Notes under the pieces: generated by a model | The model's database searches: none | What the model was told of the DNA's origin: nothing | The model's input: only the letters and a program-made list of their open reading frames with translations | Assembly (NCBI RefSeq): GCF_003574655.1 | Contig: NZ_QNUM01000001.1 | Location: forward strand, 372,001 to 436,000 | Length of the DNA: 64,000 bases | Reading direction: 5' to 3' | Origin: Cohaesibacter haloalkalitolerans | GTDB lineage: Bacteria > Pseudomonadota > Alphaproteobacteria > Rhizobiales > Cohaesibacteraceae | Program-made: the position numbers and the translations under genes | Part shown: positions 35,735 to 45,301 of the stretch, piece by piece | Layout: each line of letters opens with the position of its first letter | Numbering within the stretch: position 1 is the first letter of the stretch

Positions 35735-37201
35735 TCAGGGCTGAACGGCGAAGCTCGCGGCACCCTTCGGGCCGGTGTGGGAAATGGTTGCTGCCATCTT
35801 CGCAAAGTCGACGGACAGCTTGGCCCATTGTCCCTCGGCCTTCCAGATGAGTTCCAGTTCGGAACGGGAAGGCTGAACCAGAGAAAAGGCTCCGTTGAAG
35901 GCAGGATGTTCGTTTCGGAAGCGGATCAGTTTTGTAAGCGCCGATACGACCGGGGTGGCGAGGGCCGTCTCCACTTCGCCCTTCTTGAAGTAATGGCGAT
36001 TGATGTCCCGGCCGACGTCAGTGGCGGCGAGCAGGTCCATGTCATTCCCGGCGGCCAGAAGGCCGACATAATAGACCTGCGGGATGCCGGGTGCAAAGAA
36101 CTGTACAGCCCGGGCGATCAGATAGTCGGTTTCGCGGCGCCCGATCGCATCGAAATAGGTCGAGTTGACCTGATAGAGGTCGAGATTGGAGGCTCTGGCA
36201 CCGGTGGCCTGACGGGAGGTGCCGTCTGAGCGCTCGTGCATGGTCTCCACCAGATTGTGGATCGCGTCGGGGGCCAGAAGGCCCGGGCGGCCGTCGGCGT
36301 GCGCTCCCACGTCGATGACACCGATGCCGTCATGGGTGTCGAGCACTGTCAGTGCATTGCGCGGGCTGACTTCGAGCCAGCGGGCGAGCGGCGCGGCGTC
36401 TGCCGTGAACAGGGCGTGCATGACCAGCGGCGGCAGGGCGAAGTCATAGACCCGGTCGACCTTTTTGGAAATCTCGATCTGGTCTTGGTAGTAGCTATGG
36501 ATCTCGACCAGCACTTCCATGCCGCGCGCCTTGGCCTTGTGGGTCAGTTCGGCGAGAAAATCATAGGTCTCCGGGATCATGAAGCAGCTGGTGCCCGGCT
36601 TCTTGATGGCATAGCCGGCGGCGTCAAGCCGGATGCAGCTGATGCCGGCTTCGGCAAAGCGCGTCAGGATGCTGTCGAGATAGGCTGCGCCCTTCTCGCT
36701 GTGCACATTGATGTCGATCTGCTTGGGCGTGAAAGTCGTCCAGATCAGATGTTTGCTGCCATCGCCAAAGGTCATCTGGTTGAATGGAAGCCCCGGTCTT
36801 GGGCGGTAGATCGAGGTGAGATCGGCTTCGGTGGCGCCATTGGGAAAGACGGACGCATAGGTCAGGAACATGTCCGCATAGTCGGACTGAGCGCCTTTCT
36901 TGAGGAAATCCTGAAAGGCGACGCCGTCTGCCGAAACATGGTTGACGATGAGGTCGGCCATCACGTCAACCGATGTCGACAGGGCGCGCACATCATCCCA
37001 GCTGCCAAGGCGTGGGTCGACGACAGTGTGATCCTTGGGATCGAACCCGGCATCGGCTCCGTCATAGGGGTCGAAAAAGGGTAGGGCGTGCACCGTTCCG
37101 AACAGCCCTGCCAGCGGGCCGTCGATCATGGTCTTGAGGTTGACAAAGCTTCCTCCGGTGAGCCGGTCGACATAGGTGATGAGCTGAACTTTGTTCTTCA
37201 T
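35735..37201 (-). CDS. sucrose phosphorylase (GH13 subfamily 18)
   Basis: The protein has 488 residues and closely follows the known sucrose phosphorylases from start (MKNKVQLITYVDRL) through LGSWDDV, IVNHVSADG and IYRPRPGLPFN. The catalytic set is complete: nucleophile Asp193 in RLDAAGYAIKKPGTS, acid/base Glu233 in LVEIHSYYQ, and Asp291 in VLDTHDGIGV. It converts sucrose and phosphate to glucose-1-phosphate and fructose in the cytoplasm, although relatives act on sucrose-6-phosphate or glucosylglycerate. No sugar transporter, regulator or phosphoglucomutase gene is adjacent, so it is an isolated gene here. Confidence 0.9.
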   Translation of the reverse strand: MKNKVQLITYVDRLTGGSFVNLKTMIDGPLAGLFGTVHALPFFDPYDGADAGFDPKDHTVVDPRLGSWDDVRALSTSVDVMADLIVNHVSADGVAFQDFLKKGAQSDYADMFLTYASVFPNGATEADLTSIYRPRPGLPFNQMTFGDGSKHLIWTTFTPKQIDINVHSEKGAAYLDSILTRFAEAGISCIRLDAAGYAIKKPGTSCFMIPETYDFLAELTHKAKARGMEVLVEIHSYYQDQIEISKKVDRVYDFALPPLVMHALFTADAAPLARWLEVSPRNALTVLDTHDGIGVIDVGAHADGRPGLLAPDAIHNLVETMHERSDGTSRQATGARASNLDLYQVNSTYFDAIGRRETDYLIARAVQFFAPGIPQVYYVGLLAAGNDMDLLAATDVGRDINRHYFKKGEVETALATPVVSALTKLIRFRNEHPAFNGAFSLVQPSRSELELIWKAEGQWAKLSVDFAKMAATISHTGPKGAASFAVQP

Positions 37202-37427
37202 GGCTGCTTCTCCGGAGCCTGATGCTGTTGCGACCAGGAGGGGTTTCGTGGGTAGGGATGTGCGGCCTTGTCTGCCTCACCCGGCCCCCTTCAAAAGGGA
37301 AGGGTTGGGCACTGTTGCCGTTCCTGCCCTGTCGCGGTTTCTGACCTGTTGGGTGGGTTTACTATATTTTGCCGGTTGCCGGAAGCAGATATTCGCGCAG
37401 GTGTCTTTGCCTGCGTGGGCTGTCCGT

Positions 37428-38243
37428 TCAGATCTTGTTCTGGGTGGCTTCCAGAATGGTCTTGAAAATGGCGACCGGCGGGAAGGGATAATCAATGGTC
37501 TTGCCGATGCCAAGTTCCAGCAGGGCCTCGCGCAGATTGTGGTCGACATTGTCCTTGCACAACAGGATCATCTTGCCACGGCCGTGGGTGGCGCGGGTGT
37601 TGATGAGGCCGGTAAGATAATAGTGCACGATCTTGCTGTAGAACAGGAAGACCAGATCATTCTTCTCGATCGCATCCTTACGAACAGCCAGATGCTCTTC
37701 GTGGATGAACTCCACCAGACAGCCCAAATCCTGCAAGGCCTGTTCGATCGGCAGGACAAACTTGTGCGAATTGGCCACGAGGGCAACGGACAGGGGCTCG
37801 GCCGAATGGTTTTCGCGCAGGGCGTGATAGATGCGCTTTAGCTTGGCCTCGTTGGTCTCCCTGATGCGGTTGACCTGTTCGAGGCGGGCCTTGATGGTGG
37901 CTAGCAGCAGATCATAGTCGATGGGTTTGGTGAGATAATCGTCAACGCCCATCTTCTTGCCCACAAGGATGTCCTCCCGCGTGGATTTGGCCGTCAGGAA
38001 GACAAAGGGTACCTCGTTGTGCTGCGGCAGCCGCTCGCGCACGAGCTTGAGGGTCGTCGGACCGTCGATCAGCGGCATCATGATGTCGCACAGGATGAGG
38101 TCGACCGTCTCGTATTTGAGGATTTCAATTGCTTCCTTGCCGTTGCTGGCCTTCAGCGTCAGGTAGCCAGCATCTTGCAATTCCTCGACGATGTCTTCGA
38201 GCAGAAGCGCTTCATCTTCGATGCAAAGAATTTTTTCCGGCAT
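37428..38243 (-). CDS. response regulator with degenerate second receiver, no DNA-binding domain
   Basis: The protein has 271 residues. Residues 1-120 are a canonical receiver domain with acidic residues Glu9/Asp10, phosphorylation site Asp53 in LILCDIMMP and Lys106 in YLTKPID. A helical linker follows, and residues about 150-271 resemble a second receiver fold (VALVANSHKFV... LVFLFYSKIV... KTIDYPFPP) that lacks the phosphorylation site. No helix-turn-helix or enzymatic output domain is seen. It is 25 bp downstream of the histidine kinase gene and is its likely partner. Confidence 0.85.
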   Translation of the reverse strand: MPEKILCIEDEALLLEDIVEELQDAGYLTLKASNGKEAIEILKYETVDLILCDIMMPLIDGPTTLKLVRERLPQHNEVPFVFLTAKSTREDILVGKKMGVDDYLTKPIDYDLLLATIKARLEQVNRIRETNEAKLKRIYHALRENHSAEPLSVALVANSHKFVLPIEQALQDLGCLVEFIHEEHLAVRKDAIEKNDLVFLFYSKIVHYYLTGLINTRATHGRGKMILLCKDNVDHNLREALLELGIGKTIDYPFPPVAIFKTILEATQNKI

Positions 38244-38268
38244 GGGTCTTTCTCCGATATGTCTTCAA

Positions 38269-39876
38269 TCAGGACGCCAATTGATCAGGCTCGGTCTGAT
38301 TGTCCTTCTGCTCAGGATCGCCACTCTCCGACTCTGCAAGGGCAATGGATGCGGGCAGGAAGATGGTGAAGCAGGATCCTTCCCCGAGTTTGCTTCTGAC
38401 TTCAATTCTGCCGCCCTGCTCCTTGAGGGCCATCTGGGTGAAATTGAGGCCGATGCCTGTTCCTGCGATGCCGCTGGAATTGGAGGCCCGATAGTATTTG
38501 TTGAAGATCTTCGGCACCTCCTCTTCGGGGATGCCGATGCCCTGATCGCAGACCTCGATGGTAATGTGTTTGCCAGTGTTACGGCCAATGACCTTGATGG
38601 CGGCTCCTGGTTCGGAATATTTGATCGCGTTGGACAGGATGTTGCTGACACACTGATCGAGCAGATTCTGGTCGAAGCTGGCGTGTTCGGGCAAACCCTT
38701 GAGATCCCACTGGATGTTGGCGGTCTCGCCCATCTCCAGGTGAGTCATGCAGAGGCGCTCGACGGTGCTGCGGAAATTCTGCTTCTTGGCTTCCATCTTC
38801 AGACCGGCGATTTCCTCGCTCGAGAAATCCATGAAGCGATTGATCAGATATTGCATGCGCTCAACCGAGTCGCGAATGTTGGCGATACGGGTCAGCAGCC
38901 GTTCGGTCGGCATGTCCCCGGCCTTGCGTTCGATGCGCTGGGCGTTGCTGTCGATGATGGCGAGCGGCGTCTTGAACTCGTGGGAGGCCATCGAGACAAA
39001 TTCCCGCTGGGTTTCAGACAGGGAGATCTCTTTCTGCAGCAGCTTGACCAGTTTGTTGGTGTGCTGTTGCAGCTTGCTGGTCTGATCCTTGTAGGTGGAA
39101 ATGTCCGAGAAGATGGCGATCTTGCCGCCATTGACGGTGGCCGACTGTTCGATGCGATACCAGTGGTCATCGTGCAGCTTCACCTCGTTGCGGTGACGGC
39201 CGCGGATCACGTCCTCTTCGCTGAAGTCCTCCGCAGTTGGCAGATCGAAGTCCTTGATCTTGGAAATGGGAGACTGCCGGATCAGGTGGCACTTGAGATT
39301 GGGATAGAGATCGAGCATGCGGGTATTTGCCAGCACCAGCCGATCATCCTCGTCAAACAGGATGATGCCATCATCGATGGCGTTGATCGCATTGACGAGC
39401 AGGTCGCGGTTGTAGCGCACTTCACGCAGGCTGTTCTCCAGCTTCAGTTCCAACTCATACTGGATTGCCTCCAGCTTGGCCTCGTAGGCGCGCTGTTCGG
39501 TGACATCAGTGAAGATGGAAACAAAGATGTTTTCGCAAGCAAACTTGCCCTGCAGGCTGATCACGCGTCCATCCGTCGTTTCATGCTCGATGTCGTGAAT
39601 GGCTTCCTGCTGCAACATGGTCATGCGCCGCGTGACGATTTCATCGAGGTCGCCGGGGCCGTAGTCGCCGCGTTCAGCCATGAAACTGATCAGATTTCTG
39701 AGGGAATTGTTTTTCTGCAGGAGGCTGATCGGAATATCCAGCATCTTGCAGGCGGCGCGATTCATGAAGACGATGTTGAGATTGCTATCGGTGACTGAAA
39801 TGCCTTGGTCTACCGATTCCATCAAGAATGAAATCAGGTTGTTCTCAATGTTTTCATTGCTGATGAAGTAAGGCAT
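38269..39876 (-). CDS. soluble PAS-domain sensor histidine kinase
   Basis: The protein has 535 residues and no membrane helix, so it senses a cytoplasmic signal. Two PAS-like domains span about residues 12-130 and 155-262, joined by a coiled coil (EAKLEAIQYELELKLENSL). The dimerisation domain has the phosphorylated His299 in SMASHEFKTPLAII, and the ATPase domain has the N box (NILSNAIKYSE), G1 (CDQGIGIPEEE) and G2 (GTGIGLNF). All elements of an active kinase are present. The response regulator gene follows directly. Confidence 0.92.
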   Translation of the reverse strand: MPYFISNENIENNLISFLMESVDQGISVTDSNLNIVFMNRAACKMLDIPISLLQKNNSLRNLISFMAERGDYGPGDLDEIVTRRMTMLQQEAIHDIEHETTDGRVISLQGKFACENIFVSIFTDVTEQRAYEAKLEAIQYELELKLENSLREVRYNRDLLVNAINAIDDGIILFDEDDRLVLANTRMLDLYPNLKCHLIRQSPISKIKDFDLPTAEDFSEEDVIRGRHRNEVKLHDDHWYRIEQSATVNGGKIAIFSDISTYKDQTSKLQQHTNKLVKLLQKEISLSETQREFVSMASHEFKTPLAIIDSNAQRIERKAGDMPTERLLTRIANIRDSVERMQYLINRFMDFSSEEIAGLKMEAKKQNFRSTVERLCMTHLEMGETANIQWDLKGLPEHASFDQNLLDQCVSNILSNAIKYSEPGAAIKVIGRNTGKHITIEVCDQGIGIPEEEVPKIFNKYYRASNSSGIAGTGIGLNFTQMALKEQGGRIEVRSKLGEGSCFTIFLPASIALAESESGDPEQKDNQTEPDQLAS

Positions 39877-40242
39877 GATACCTCCCGTAGTGATCCTTAG
39901 TAATTTATAATATAAATATTAACGAAAGTGGAATTTAATTGTCTCTTTCTTGTTTTTGTTTGGATATTGTTCAATAAATATTTTGTTTACTATGTTTGTC
40001 GTGGTTGTTTTTTCAGTATAGGGTGGGACTGTCTTGGTGGTTCGTATGCGCAAGGTGTTGGGTGAAGCGGTTCCAGAGCTCTTAAGACCAGACATTTTCC
40101 GTTTTGCTGGCCGATGCCGTATCTGTCAAAAAGTTTCCAAAACTGCCGTTTTTGCAGGTGGAAAGGGCTTGCGACTGCACCTTTAGGCGAATAGGTTGTC
40201 TGCTAATGGTTCGGCCAGATCATCGTTTCGCGAGACATCTTC
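39877..40242. other. divergent intergenic region
   Basis: The part next to the kinase gene (39895-40000) is very AT-rich and likely holds promoters. No gene was found. Confidence 0.4.
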
Positions 40243-40728
40243 ATGCAGCCTGCTCATCCAAAGTCCATTCTGTTCGTTTGCCTTGGCAATATTTGCCGGT
40301 CTCCGCTTGCGGAAGGGGTTTTGCGGCAGAAGGTTAAGGAGAATGGCCTTGCGGACCGGTTCCTTCTGGATAGCGCAGGACTGGGCGCCTGGCACATTGG
40401 CAGCCGCCCGGATAACCGCACCATCACCGTTGCCCGGCAACATGGCACCGACATTACCGACCTCAGGGCGCGCCGGATTGCACCAGAGGACTTCTATGCC
40501 TTCGACCTCATTCTGGCGATGGATCGGGACAACCTGCGCGACATCAGGGCGATGCAGCCACGGGATGGCACGGCGGAAGTGGCGCTCTATCTGGAATATT
40601 GCGGTGTCGGGGTGCTGAAGCGCTCCTATGAAGTGCCCGATCCCTATTATGGCGGGGCGGATGCGTTCGAGGATGTCTATCATCTGATCGACAAGGCCAG
40701 CGACATTTTATTACAAAAACTTCGTTGA
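40243..40728 (+). CDS. low-molecular-weight protein tyrosine phosphatase
   Basis: The protein has 161 residues. The P-loop VCLGNICRSP contains nucleophile Cys13 and Arg19, and the general acid is Asp133 in VPDPYYGG. Both parts are diagnostic of the low-molecular-weight phosphatases that dephosphorylate tyrosine (or arginine) residues of proteins. The start ATG at 40243 is directly before the conserved N-terminal strand. No tyrosine-kinase or polysaccharide gene is nearby, so this is more likely a housekeeping phosphatase. Confidence 0.93.
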   Translation: MQPAHPKSILFVCLGNICRSPLAEGVLRQKVKENGLADRFLLDSAGLGAWHIGSRPDNRTITVARQHGTDITDLRARRIAPEDFYAFDLILAMDRDNLRDIRAMQPRDGTAEVALYLEYCGVGVLKRSYEVPDPYYGGADAFEDVYHLIDKASDILLQKLR

Positions 40729-40816
40729 AAAGTCCGCTTGATTTGATCGAGCAGGCTGTGCAGACTGCGCCTTTATGTTTCTGTATATTCGAAATTACAT
40801 ACATATGGAGAAGGTC

Positions 40817-41530
40817 ATGTCTCGTTTCTTCCGCCCGGTCCTCGCCGCTTCTGTGCTTCTGTGCATGACTTCGGGGGCATTTGCCGATTTCGATTCCGAC
40901 GTTGCCAAGGCCTATGCGCCTTACCGGGTTGCCCTGTTCAAGAGCAACCAGAAGGATGCCGAGGGAGCCAAACAGGCGATTGCCAAGTTCCAGTCGATCT
41001 GGAATGGCACCATTATCAAGACCTACACGGATGTTCCGGCCCGTTATGCCGGTGAGGCCAAATGGTCTGAAACTCTCGCCACCATCGGTTCCATTGCCGA
41101 CAAGGCGGCCGACGCCACGGCGAAAGGCGATGTGCTGGAGGCTCACGATGTGCTGGAAGCCATTCGCGGCGAACTTGACGATCTGCGTGATCGCAACGGT
41201 GTCATGGTGTTCAGCAGCTATGTGAATGCCTATCATGCCTCGATGGAACCCGTTCTCCTGACCAAGGTGAGTGTCGAGGGCTGGTCTGACGCGGTGCGGG
41301 GCGATCTGTTCGAGAAGGTCGGAGTGCTGCGCTACGTGGCCGATAATCTTGCTCGCCATGCCCCTGCGGACCTGATGGCCAACGATGAGTTCAAGGGGCA
41401 GCTCAAGGACCTGAACGCTTCGGTCGAGGGGCTCAGCTCGGCTTTGAAGAGCAATGATCCTGCCGCTGTGGTCGAAGCGATGAAGAAGCTGAAGCCAGCC
41501 TATTCGAAGCTGTTCGTCAAGTTCGGTTAG
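40817..41530 (+). CDS. exported helical hypothetical protein
   Basis: The protein has 237 residues with a signal peptide ending at SGAFA. The mature part is entirely helical with a repeated pattern and no cysteine pairs, so a four-helix-bundle fold like cytochrome c' without haem, or an imelysin-like fold, is possible; I do not recognise the family. GGAGAAGG precedes the ATG at 40817. A strong terminator follows, so it is probably monocistronic or co-transcribed with the phosphatase gene 88 bp upstream. Confidence 0.7.
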   Translation: MSRFFRPVLAASVLLCMTSGAFADFDSDVAKAYAPYRVALFKSNQKDAEGAKQAIAKFQSIWNGTIIKTYTDVPARYAGEAKWSETLATIGSIADKAADATAKGDVLEAHDVLEAIRGELDDLRDRNGVMVFSSYVNAYHASMEPVLLTKVSVEGWSDAVRGDLFEKVGVLRYVADNLARHAPADLMANDEFKGQLKDLNASVEGLSSALKSNDPAAVVEAMKKLKPAYSKLFVKFG

Positions 41531-41581
41531 GCGGCAGTGACGGCGGGTCGGTCGCCGACCCGCATCCCAGCCAGAAAGAGC

Positions 41582-41608
41582 AAAGGGCCGAACAAGCGGC
41601 CCTTTTTT
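41582..41608. terminator. rho-independent terminator
   Basis: AAAGGGCCG pairs with CGGCCCTTT around a six-base loop and is followed by T's. It ends the plus-strand gene before it and lies just beyond thpR on the other strand. Confidence 0.85.
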
Positions 41609-41613
41609 AAAAT

Positions 41614-42153
41614 CTACAGAAGGTCGAAGGTTTCTTCGATCACATAGGGCCCTCCGCCGACGCTGTCGCGGGATGAATAGAGCACAAAGCGCGGAACCCT
41701 GAACTGTTCGGTCTGGAAGCCGCCGCGCAGGGCCAGATAGTTGGCAACGTCGATCGGTTCCGCCGTCTTCTTGAGGCGCGCCAGCGTGACATGGGGCGTG
41801 TAGTCATGCTTGTCCGACCGGAGGCCAAGTTTGCGCATGCGCCGTTCCAGCTCCTGATGCAGGAGCCCCAGATCCTCGTTATTCTGGACCGCGGCAAACA
41901 CCGAATGGGGCTTTCTGGCACCGAACGAGCCAAAGCCCTTGAGAGAAAGCGTGAACTCGGGGCACTGGATCTGGGACATCTGGAAGACGATTTCGTTGGC
42001 AAGCGAATAGTCGACATCCCCCATGAAGCGCAGGGTAATGTGATAATTTGCTTCATCGATCCAGCGCGCACCATAAAGGCCGCCTCTTTGCAGGGACAAC
42101 ATGGTCGTGATGGGTTGGGGGATTTCCAGGCCGGCAAACAAACGTGGCATCAT
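41614..42153 (-). CDS. thpR: RNA 2',3'-cyclic phosphodiesterase
   Basis: The protein has 179 residues of the 2H phosphoesterase family, with the two H-x-T motifs YHITLRF and PHVTLARL placed about 80 residues apart, and the N-terminus PRLFAGLEIP typical of ThpR (LigT). It opens 2',3'-cyclic phosphate ends of RNA. The start could be either of two consecutive ATG codons. It converges with the exported helical protein gene across a shared terminator. Confidence 0.92.
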   Translation of the reverse strand: MMPRLFAGLEIPQPITTMLSLQRGGLYGARWIDEANYHITLRFMGDVDYSLANEIVFQMSQIQCPEFTLSLKGFGSFGARKPHSVFAAVQNNEDLGLLHQELERRMRKLGLRSDKHDYTPHVTLARLKKTAEPIDVANYLALRGGFQTEQFRVPRFVLYSSRDSVGGGPYVIEETFDLL

Positions 42154-42482
42154 TTCGCTCCCGTGTTGGACGAGGGGCTGGACATTTCTGTCGCGGCTGG
42201 ATCTGGTGATCCATTGTTACCGTCGAAATGAATTCGGCCAAAGCAATTGTTAGATCAGTGTCGAATCACTTCGGAGCGGCTGCCCTCAGAGGATAGCCGA
42301 AAAAATGTGACGATGCTTTAAAAGCTTTGGCTGCGGTCTTGTCAGGGGCCGTCCCGACCGGCAAGAAAAAAGCCGCGCCTTACCGGAATGTACGGTAAGG
42401 CGCGGCTTTCATGGCTTTCTGGCTCAGGCCCCGGTCTGTTGAAATCTGCGGCAGATCGGGGTGTTTGCCAACGATTGGCCGA
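42154..42482. other. intergenic region with terminator
   Basis: It holds the aldo/keto reductase terminator (42364-42409) and the thpR promoter region. No gene was found. Confidence 0.4.
42364..42409 (-). terminator. rho-independent terminator of the aldo/keto reductase gene
   Basis: A perfect 17-bp stem (AAAGCCGCGCCTTACCG with its complement) is followed on the minus strand by a run of T's, 74 bp after the stop codon. Confidence 0.92.
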
Positions 42483-43538
42483 TCACGGGCAAGGGTTGGA
42501 ATGCACCCGGTGCACGTTGTTGATGGCTTCTTCCATTTCGGCGGTCAGCACGAAATCATGGCAGGCGATGTCATTTTTCAGCTGCTCCATTTTCGTGGCG
42601 CCAAGGATCACCGACGTGGTGAAGCCGCGGGTGTGCACGAAGGCCAGCGCCATCTGGGCGACATCCACGCCGAAGTCTTCGGCCACCTTGAGATAGCCGC
42701 GGATCGCCGGTTCTGCCCCGAGGGTCTGGTAGCGGGCGCCGAAATTCTTGAACAGGGTCATGCGGGCACCTTCCGGCTGTTTGCCGTCCAGATACTTGCC
42801 GGTGATCGTGCCCTGACCGAGGGACGAATAGGCCAAGAGGCCCACCTGTTCGCGCATGGCGATTTCGGCGAGGTTGATTTCGAAGGTGCGGTTTAGAAGG
42901 CTGTAGGCGTTCTGGATGGAGACAACACGCGGCCCGGTGCCTTTTACCGCCTCGTTGAGATAATTCATCGTGCCCCAGCCGGTCTCGTTGGACAGGCCGA
43001 CATGGCGGACCTTGCCAGCCTTGACCAGCTCGTCCATGGTAGCGATGGTTTCCGCAATCGGGGTTTCGTCGTCGGCCGGTTCCGGATGGGCGTAAATGAT
43101 CGGGTTGGCGCCAAACTGCGAGACCTTCCGGTCCGGCCAATGGATCTGGTAAAGATCGATATAATCGGTCTTGAGGCGCTTGAGGCTCTTGTCGACGGCT
43201 TCGAAGATCTGGGCGCGGTTGAGGCGCGGTTCGATCTCGCCGTCACGGAACCAGTTGCTCATCGAGCGGCCGATGACCTTGGTGGCAAGAATGACGTCGG
43301 AGCGGTTGCCGCGATCCTGCATCCAATCACCGATGATTTCTTCGGTGCGGCCCTGTGTGGCGGCCCTGCTCGGGACAGGATAGAGCTCGGCGGCGTCGAT
43401 GAAATTGATGCCCTGATCCACTGCATAGTCGAGCTGTTCATAGGCTTCTGCCTTGGTGTTCTGCTCACCCCAGGTCATGGTGCCCAGACAAAGGCTACTC
43501 ACTTCAAGGTCCGTACGACCCAGTTTTCTCATTTCCAT
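42483..43538 (-). CDS. aldo/keto reductase (Tas-like)
   Basis: The protein has 351 residues and belongs to the Tas/voltage-channel beta-subunit-like branch of aldo/keto reductases. Catalytic residues lie in NFIDAAELYPVP (Asp, Tyr), VILATKVIGR (Lys) and LYQIHWPD (His). The NADPH-binding end reads SVILGATKMEQLKND. The family includes E. coli Tas, which can stand in for prephenate dehydrogenase in some mutants, but the normal substrate is unknown. It is a single-gene unit with its own terminator. Confidence 0.9.
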   Translation of the reverse strand: MEMRKLGRTDLEVSSLCLGTMTWGEQNTKAEAYEQLDYAVDQGINFIDAAELYPVPSRAATQGRTEEIIGDWMQDRGNRSDVILATKVIGRSMSNWFRDGEIEPRLNRAQIFEAVDKSLKRLKTDYIDLYQIHWPDRKVSQFGANPIIYAHPEPADDETPIAETIATMDELVKAGKVRHVGLSNETGWGTMNYLNEAVKGTGPRVVSIQNAYSLLNRTFEINLAEIAMREQVGLLAYSSLGQGTITGKYLDGKQPEGARMTLFKNFGARYQTLGAEPAIRGYLKVAEDFGVDVAQMALAFVHTRGFTTSVILGATKMEQLKNDIACHDFVLTAEMEEAINNVHRVHSNPCP

Positions 43539-43617
43539 GTCGGAATCCGTTTTTCTATGGCCGGTAAAAGGTGGGAACCGGTCTGATTTTCATGGGACGC
43601 ATGCAAGCTGCACGCGG

Positions 43618-44343
43618 TCAGTTGGTTTGTTTCAGAATATCAATGATGAAAGGTGCTACCTTGGCAACGATGATCTTTATGCCTTCCTCGTTTGGATGCA
43701 TGCCATCCTCAAGGTTCAGATGCGGCTGGGCTGCCACATCTTCCAGAAAGAATGGATATAAAGGAATTTGGTATTCCTTGGCAAGGGCAGGGTAGATGGC
43801 ATCGAAGGACGCAGTGTAATCGGCGCCCATGTTGGGCGGCGCCATCATGCCCATCAGGGCAACCTTGATGCCCTTGGCCTGAAATGTCTCGATCATGGCG
43901 GCCAGATTGGCCCTGGCCCTGTCGATCGGCAACCCCTGAAGGGCATCATTGGCTCCCAGTTCGAGCAGCACCAGATCGACATCGTCCGGGGTTGACCAGT
44001 CCAGTCGCGAAAGGCCGGAGGCGGTGGTATCGCCCGAGACCGCTGCGTTGATCACTTCGGCGTCGAGCCCTTCGGCATTCAGCTTTTCCTGTAGGCGGTC
44101 GGTAAAGCCCGTGCCTGCGGGCAGCTGATATCCGGCCGAGAGGGAATCGCCAAAGGACAGAATGCGGATGGTGTCTGCTCTGGCTGCGGTCATGGCAAAG
44201 ACCCCCAGCAGAAAGAGGAAGAGAAAGGACAGGGCGGCAAGACCGGGAGGCAAAGCCCTTCTGGCTGTCGCGCTTGTGGCAGAGGCGCGCCCGGATCCAA
44301 GCCAATGCGGTTTGCCATCGTGCCATTTATCGTATCTGACCAT
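43618..44343 (-). CDS. tesA: SGNH-family esterase/thioesterase I (arylesterase)
   Basis: The protein has 241 residues, with an N-terminal hydrophobic helix that acts as signal peptide or anchor (about 34-55). The SGNH blocks are RILSFGDSLSAG with nucleophile Ser67, the Gly block AAVSGDTTASG, LELGANDALQG with the Asn, and DGMHPNEEG with Asp and His. This is the TesA type (thioesterase I, lysophospholipase L1, arylesterase) acting in the periplasm. It is divergent from a YbbA/YbbP-like ABC system, a conserved arrangement in proteobacteria. Confidence 0.92.
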   Translation of the reverse strand: MVRYDKWHDGKPHWLGSGRASATSATARRALPPGLAALSFLFLFLLGVFAMTAARADTIRILSFGDSLSAGYQLPAGTGFTDRLQEKLNAEGLDAEVINAAVSGDTTASGLSRLDWSTPDDVDLVLLELGANDALQGLPIDRARANLAAMIETFQAKGIKVALMGMMAPPNMGADYTASFDAIYPALAKEYQIPLYPFFLEDVAAQPHLNLEDGMHPNEEGIKIIVAKVAPFIIDILKQTN

Positions 44344-44495
44344 AACTCTTATCTCTTGTGAATATTACTAAATGCGCCCGAACCGGTCCCTGTCGGCTTT
44401 GATTCCGGTTTTTCAACCCCATATAGAAACCAACATTTTGTCTTCTTTCCGGCATTCCGGGCACATGTTTTCTTGCAATATAGGTTAGGATCCTC

Positions 44496-45296
44496 GTGAC
44501 TTCATCCCTCACACCCGAAGTTTCTGAAACATCGCACCTGTCATCGGCTGATCCGGTCAGCAAGGCGCCGATCATCTCCCTGCATGACGTCTATCTGAGC
44601 CTCGGGGCTGGCCATTCGCGGGTCGATATCCTGCGCGGGATCGATCTTGACATCGAGAGCGGCCATTCGGTCGGGCTTGTCGGACCGTCCGGTTCGGGCA
44701 AGTCGACCCTGTTGATGGTGATGGCAGGGCTTGAACAGGCTGATCGGGGCAAGGTGCTGGTTGAGGGCAGTGACCTGTCGCGCATGGACGAAGACACGCT
44801 GGCGCAGTTTCGCGGCACCCGGATCGGTATCATCTTCCAGTCTTTCCATCTTGTTCCGACCATGACGGCGTTGGAAAACACCGCCATTCCGCTGGAGCTG
44901 GCGGGGCGTCGTGATGCCTTTGATGTCGCCAGGGCAGAGCTTGAAGCCGTCGGGCTGGGGCATCGCGTCCATCATTATCCTGCCGAATTGTCGGGCGGTG
45001 AACAGCAGAGGGTGGCGATTGCCCGTGCACTGGCGCCACGACCTTCGATCCTGATTGCCGATGAACCGACCGGCAACCTCGACAGTGACACCGGTCAGGA
45101 GATTTCCGACCTGATGTTCCGCCTGCACAAACAGCGCGGCATGACCTTGATGCTGGTAACCCACGACCCACGCCTGGCGGACCGTTGCGAGCGGGTGGTG
45201 CGGCTGAAATCAGGCCAGCTGGTGGAAACGCCGCATGAAGAGGCGTATGCGGACGCACTTGCAGATGCGCCTGCTGATGCTCTTTCCGGGGAATAG
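44496..45296 (+). CDS. ABC transporter ATP-binding protein, YbbA/LolD class
   Basis: The ATPase has 266 residues. After a polar N-terminal extension of about 25 residues, Walker A is GPSGSGKST (63-71), the signature is [15 protein letters not shown] and Walker B is [13 protein letters not shown], the typical MacB/LolD/YbbA form. The start is a GTG at 44496 with AGGA just upstream. It lies 5 bp before the FtsX-type permease gene and forms a complex with it. Its place next to tesA matches E. coli ybbA. Confidence 0.9.
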   Translation: MTSSLTPEVSETSHLSSADPVSKAPIISLHDVYLSLGAGHSRVDILRGIDLDIESGHSVGLVGPSGSGKSTLLMVMAGLEQADRGKVLVEGSDLSRMDEDTLAQFRGTRIGIIFQSFHLVPTMTALENTAIPLELAGRRDAFDVARAELEAVGLGHRVHHYPAELSGGEQQRVAIARALAPRPSILIADEPTGNLDSDTGQEISDLMFRLHKQRGMTLMLVTHDPRLADRCERVVRLKSGQLVETPHEEAYADALADAPADALSGE

Positions 45297-45301
45297 GGGG
45301 C

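Noticed and set aside
38191-39798. Plus-strand open frame of 535 codons opposite the histidine kinase
   Set aside because: The kinase on the other strand has every expected motif; this frame is its complement.
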